Assembly (NCBI RefSeq): GCF_001401155.1
Contig: NZ_LJRO01000446.1
Location: 1 to 61,397 of the forward strand
DNA: 61,397 bases
Source: Pseudomonas tremae
Lineage (GTDB): Bacteria; Pseudomonadota; Gammaproteobacteria; Pseudomonadales; Pseudomonadaceae
Direction of reading: 5' to 3'
The position numbers and the translations under genes were made by a program. The notes beneath the pieces were generated by a model. That model did no database searches. It was not told the DNA's origin and worked only from the letters and a program-made list of their open reading frames with translations. Positions within the stretch are counted from its first letter, which is position 1. Each line of letters begins with the position of its first letter. Positions 60,856 through 61,397 of the stretch are shown here, piece after piece.

Positions 60856-61397
60856 GGCGTCACCCGCTTGAACTCGACTACCCAGACCCACGGGTTTGCG
60901 TTCCAGTCGCCTCCGACGGATATCCAGAGCAGCTCGAACGATTTGCGCGGGTCAGCGCTGTATGTTTCGACCCCATCGACGTGCCACCACTCACCGGGTT
61001 CGGCATGATCGGTGTAAAGCCGTACGCCTTCGGCTCTGGCCTGATCCTCGCTGATATCCTGCAACCGCTCGACGCGCACGTCGGTGATTTCCAGCAGGAT
61101 GCGGCTTGCCCAGCGCGGCATGTGGATGCTTTGAGTCCAGCCTGTTTATCCGCTTTGCGCAGGGCTGTTCATGCCGTGATCATGGTCTGGCTGCAACGTT
61201 CGGTAAGGGTGATGATGGCTGTGGTAGATCTTCGGATAAGGGCCGTCAGCGCGATAAATTGTTTGGTAGGTCACGCCAGGCGGGCCGGGTATGTCGGCAC
61301 GGCCTTGCTGCGTATAACGGCCGTCAGCTACCTGAACTGGATGAACGTCTTGCCAGCTTTCGCGCACCCACAGTCGCTCACCGGGCTTTCCGTATGG
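60852..61397 (-). pseudogene. Phage protein interrupted by an in-frame stop, 5' end beyond window
   Basis: Two pieces in the same reading frame: from the window edge to the TAA at 61148-61146 (PYGKPGERLWVRESWQDVHP... NSPAQSG) and from 61145 to 60852 (TGWTQSIHMPRWASRILLEI... VVEFKRVTP). Together they match the layout of a common phage protein with the PGDRLWVRE and SIHMPRWASR motifs. A single C-to-T change (CAA to TAA) would explain the stop. Reinitiation at the ATG at 61121 could still give the C-terminal 89 residues. Confidence 0.7.

Larger units (their letters stand above)
59097..61397. mobile_element. Left end of a decaying integrative element / prophage at tRNA-Pro
   Basis: From the tRNA 3' end to the window edge every gene is on the minus strand and phage- or island-like: integrase, excisionase-like protein, two small phage-type proteins and a larger phage protein. 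Two of them are broken (frameshift; in-frame stop). The right boundary is outside the window; a second copy of the tRNA 3' end would mark it. Confidence 0.82.

Noticed and set aside
1..61397. CRISPR array or complete insertion sequence
   Set aside because: No regularly spaced direct repeats and no transposase-like gene were seen anywhere in the window.

Overview
The window is a chromosomal segment of a fluorescent Pseudomonas, almost certainly of the P. syringae group. Grounds: the DpkA-type imine reductase closely matches what I remember of the P. syringae enzyme; the rlmL, dgt, rbs and thrS-infC-rpmI-rplT-pheST-ihfA neighbourhoods are pseudomonad; GC content is about 58-60 percent; and the dispersed hairpin repeat at 23.0-23.4 kb resembles ones known from Pseudomonas genomes. 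No database search was run; identities rest on recognition of families and motifs.

Layout. 1-13.5 kb holds the end of rlmL, a CHASE-PAS-PAS-GGDEF diguanylate cyclase, dacB (PBP4), a YggL protein, a BvgS/RocS-like hybrid kinase with a LuxR-type response regulator and a receiver-only protein, a dGTPase-like hydrolase and a three-gene YqjD/YqjE-like membrane-stress cluster. 13.5-29 kb is a catabolic region. An acyltransferase and a glutaredoxin-like gene precede pcaQ-pcaHG-MFS-pcaB-pcaC (protocatechuate), an OprD porin, a DMT transporter, an MFS transporter, quiC (3-dehydroshikimate dehydratase), a TetR regulator and a quinate/shikimate dehydrogenase. Together they take up quinate or shikimate and convert it through dehydroshikimate and protocatechuate into the beta-ketoadipate pathway. 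pcaD is missing from its usual place. Shared operator-like sequences link three of these promoters.

29-42.4 kb is mixed: an RluA-like pseudouridine synthase, mobA/moaB/moeA, a glycosyltransferase, a Kef-type antiporter, an orphan FecR, dpkA, then a small gene behind a near-perfect LexA box followed by a ParD-like antitoxin overlapping a second methionine aminopeptidase, and an EndA nuclease. 42.4-49.5 kb is a complete ribose operon (rbsBACRKD plus a periplasmic nucleoside hydrolase) behind a sigma70 promoter with a LacI-type palindrome at its start point. 49.5-51.3 kb holds small secreted proteins and a cold-shock protein.

51.3-59 kb is the essential translation cluster thrS-infC-rpmI-rplT-pheS-pheT-ihfA-merR. 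The thrS leader carries two hairpins whose seven-base loops display threonine anticodons, which suggests autoregulation by tRNA mimicry. infC starts at an ATT codon overlapping the thrS stop. A strong terminator directly in front of pheS suggests attenuation.

59-61.4 kb: a tRNA-Pro(GGG) is followed by a decaying integrative element (frameshifted tyrosine integrase, excisionase-like gene, phage-type genes, one broken by an in-frame stop) that runs off the right edge.
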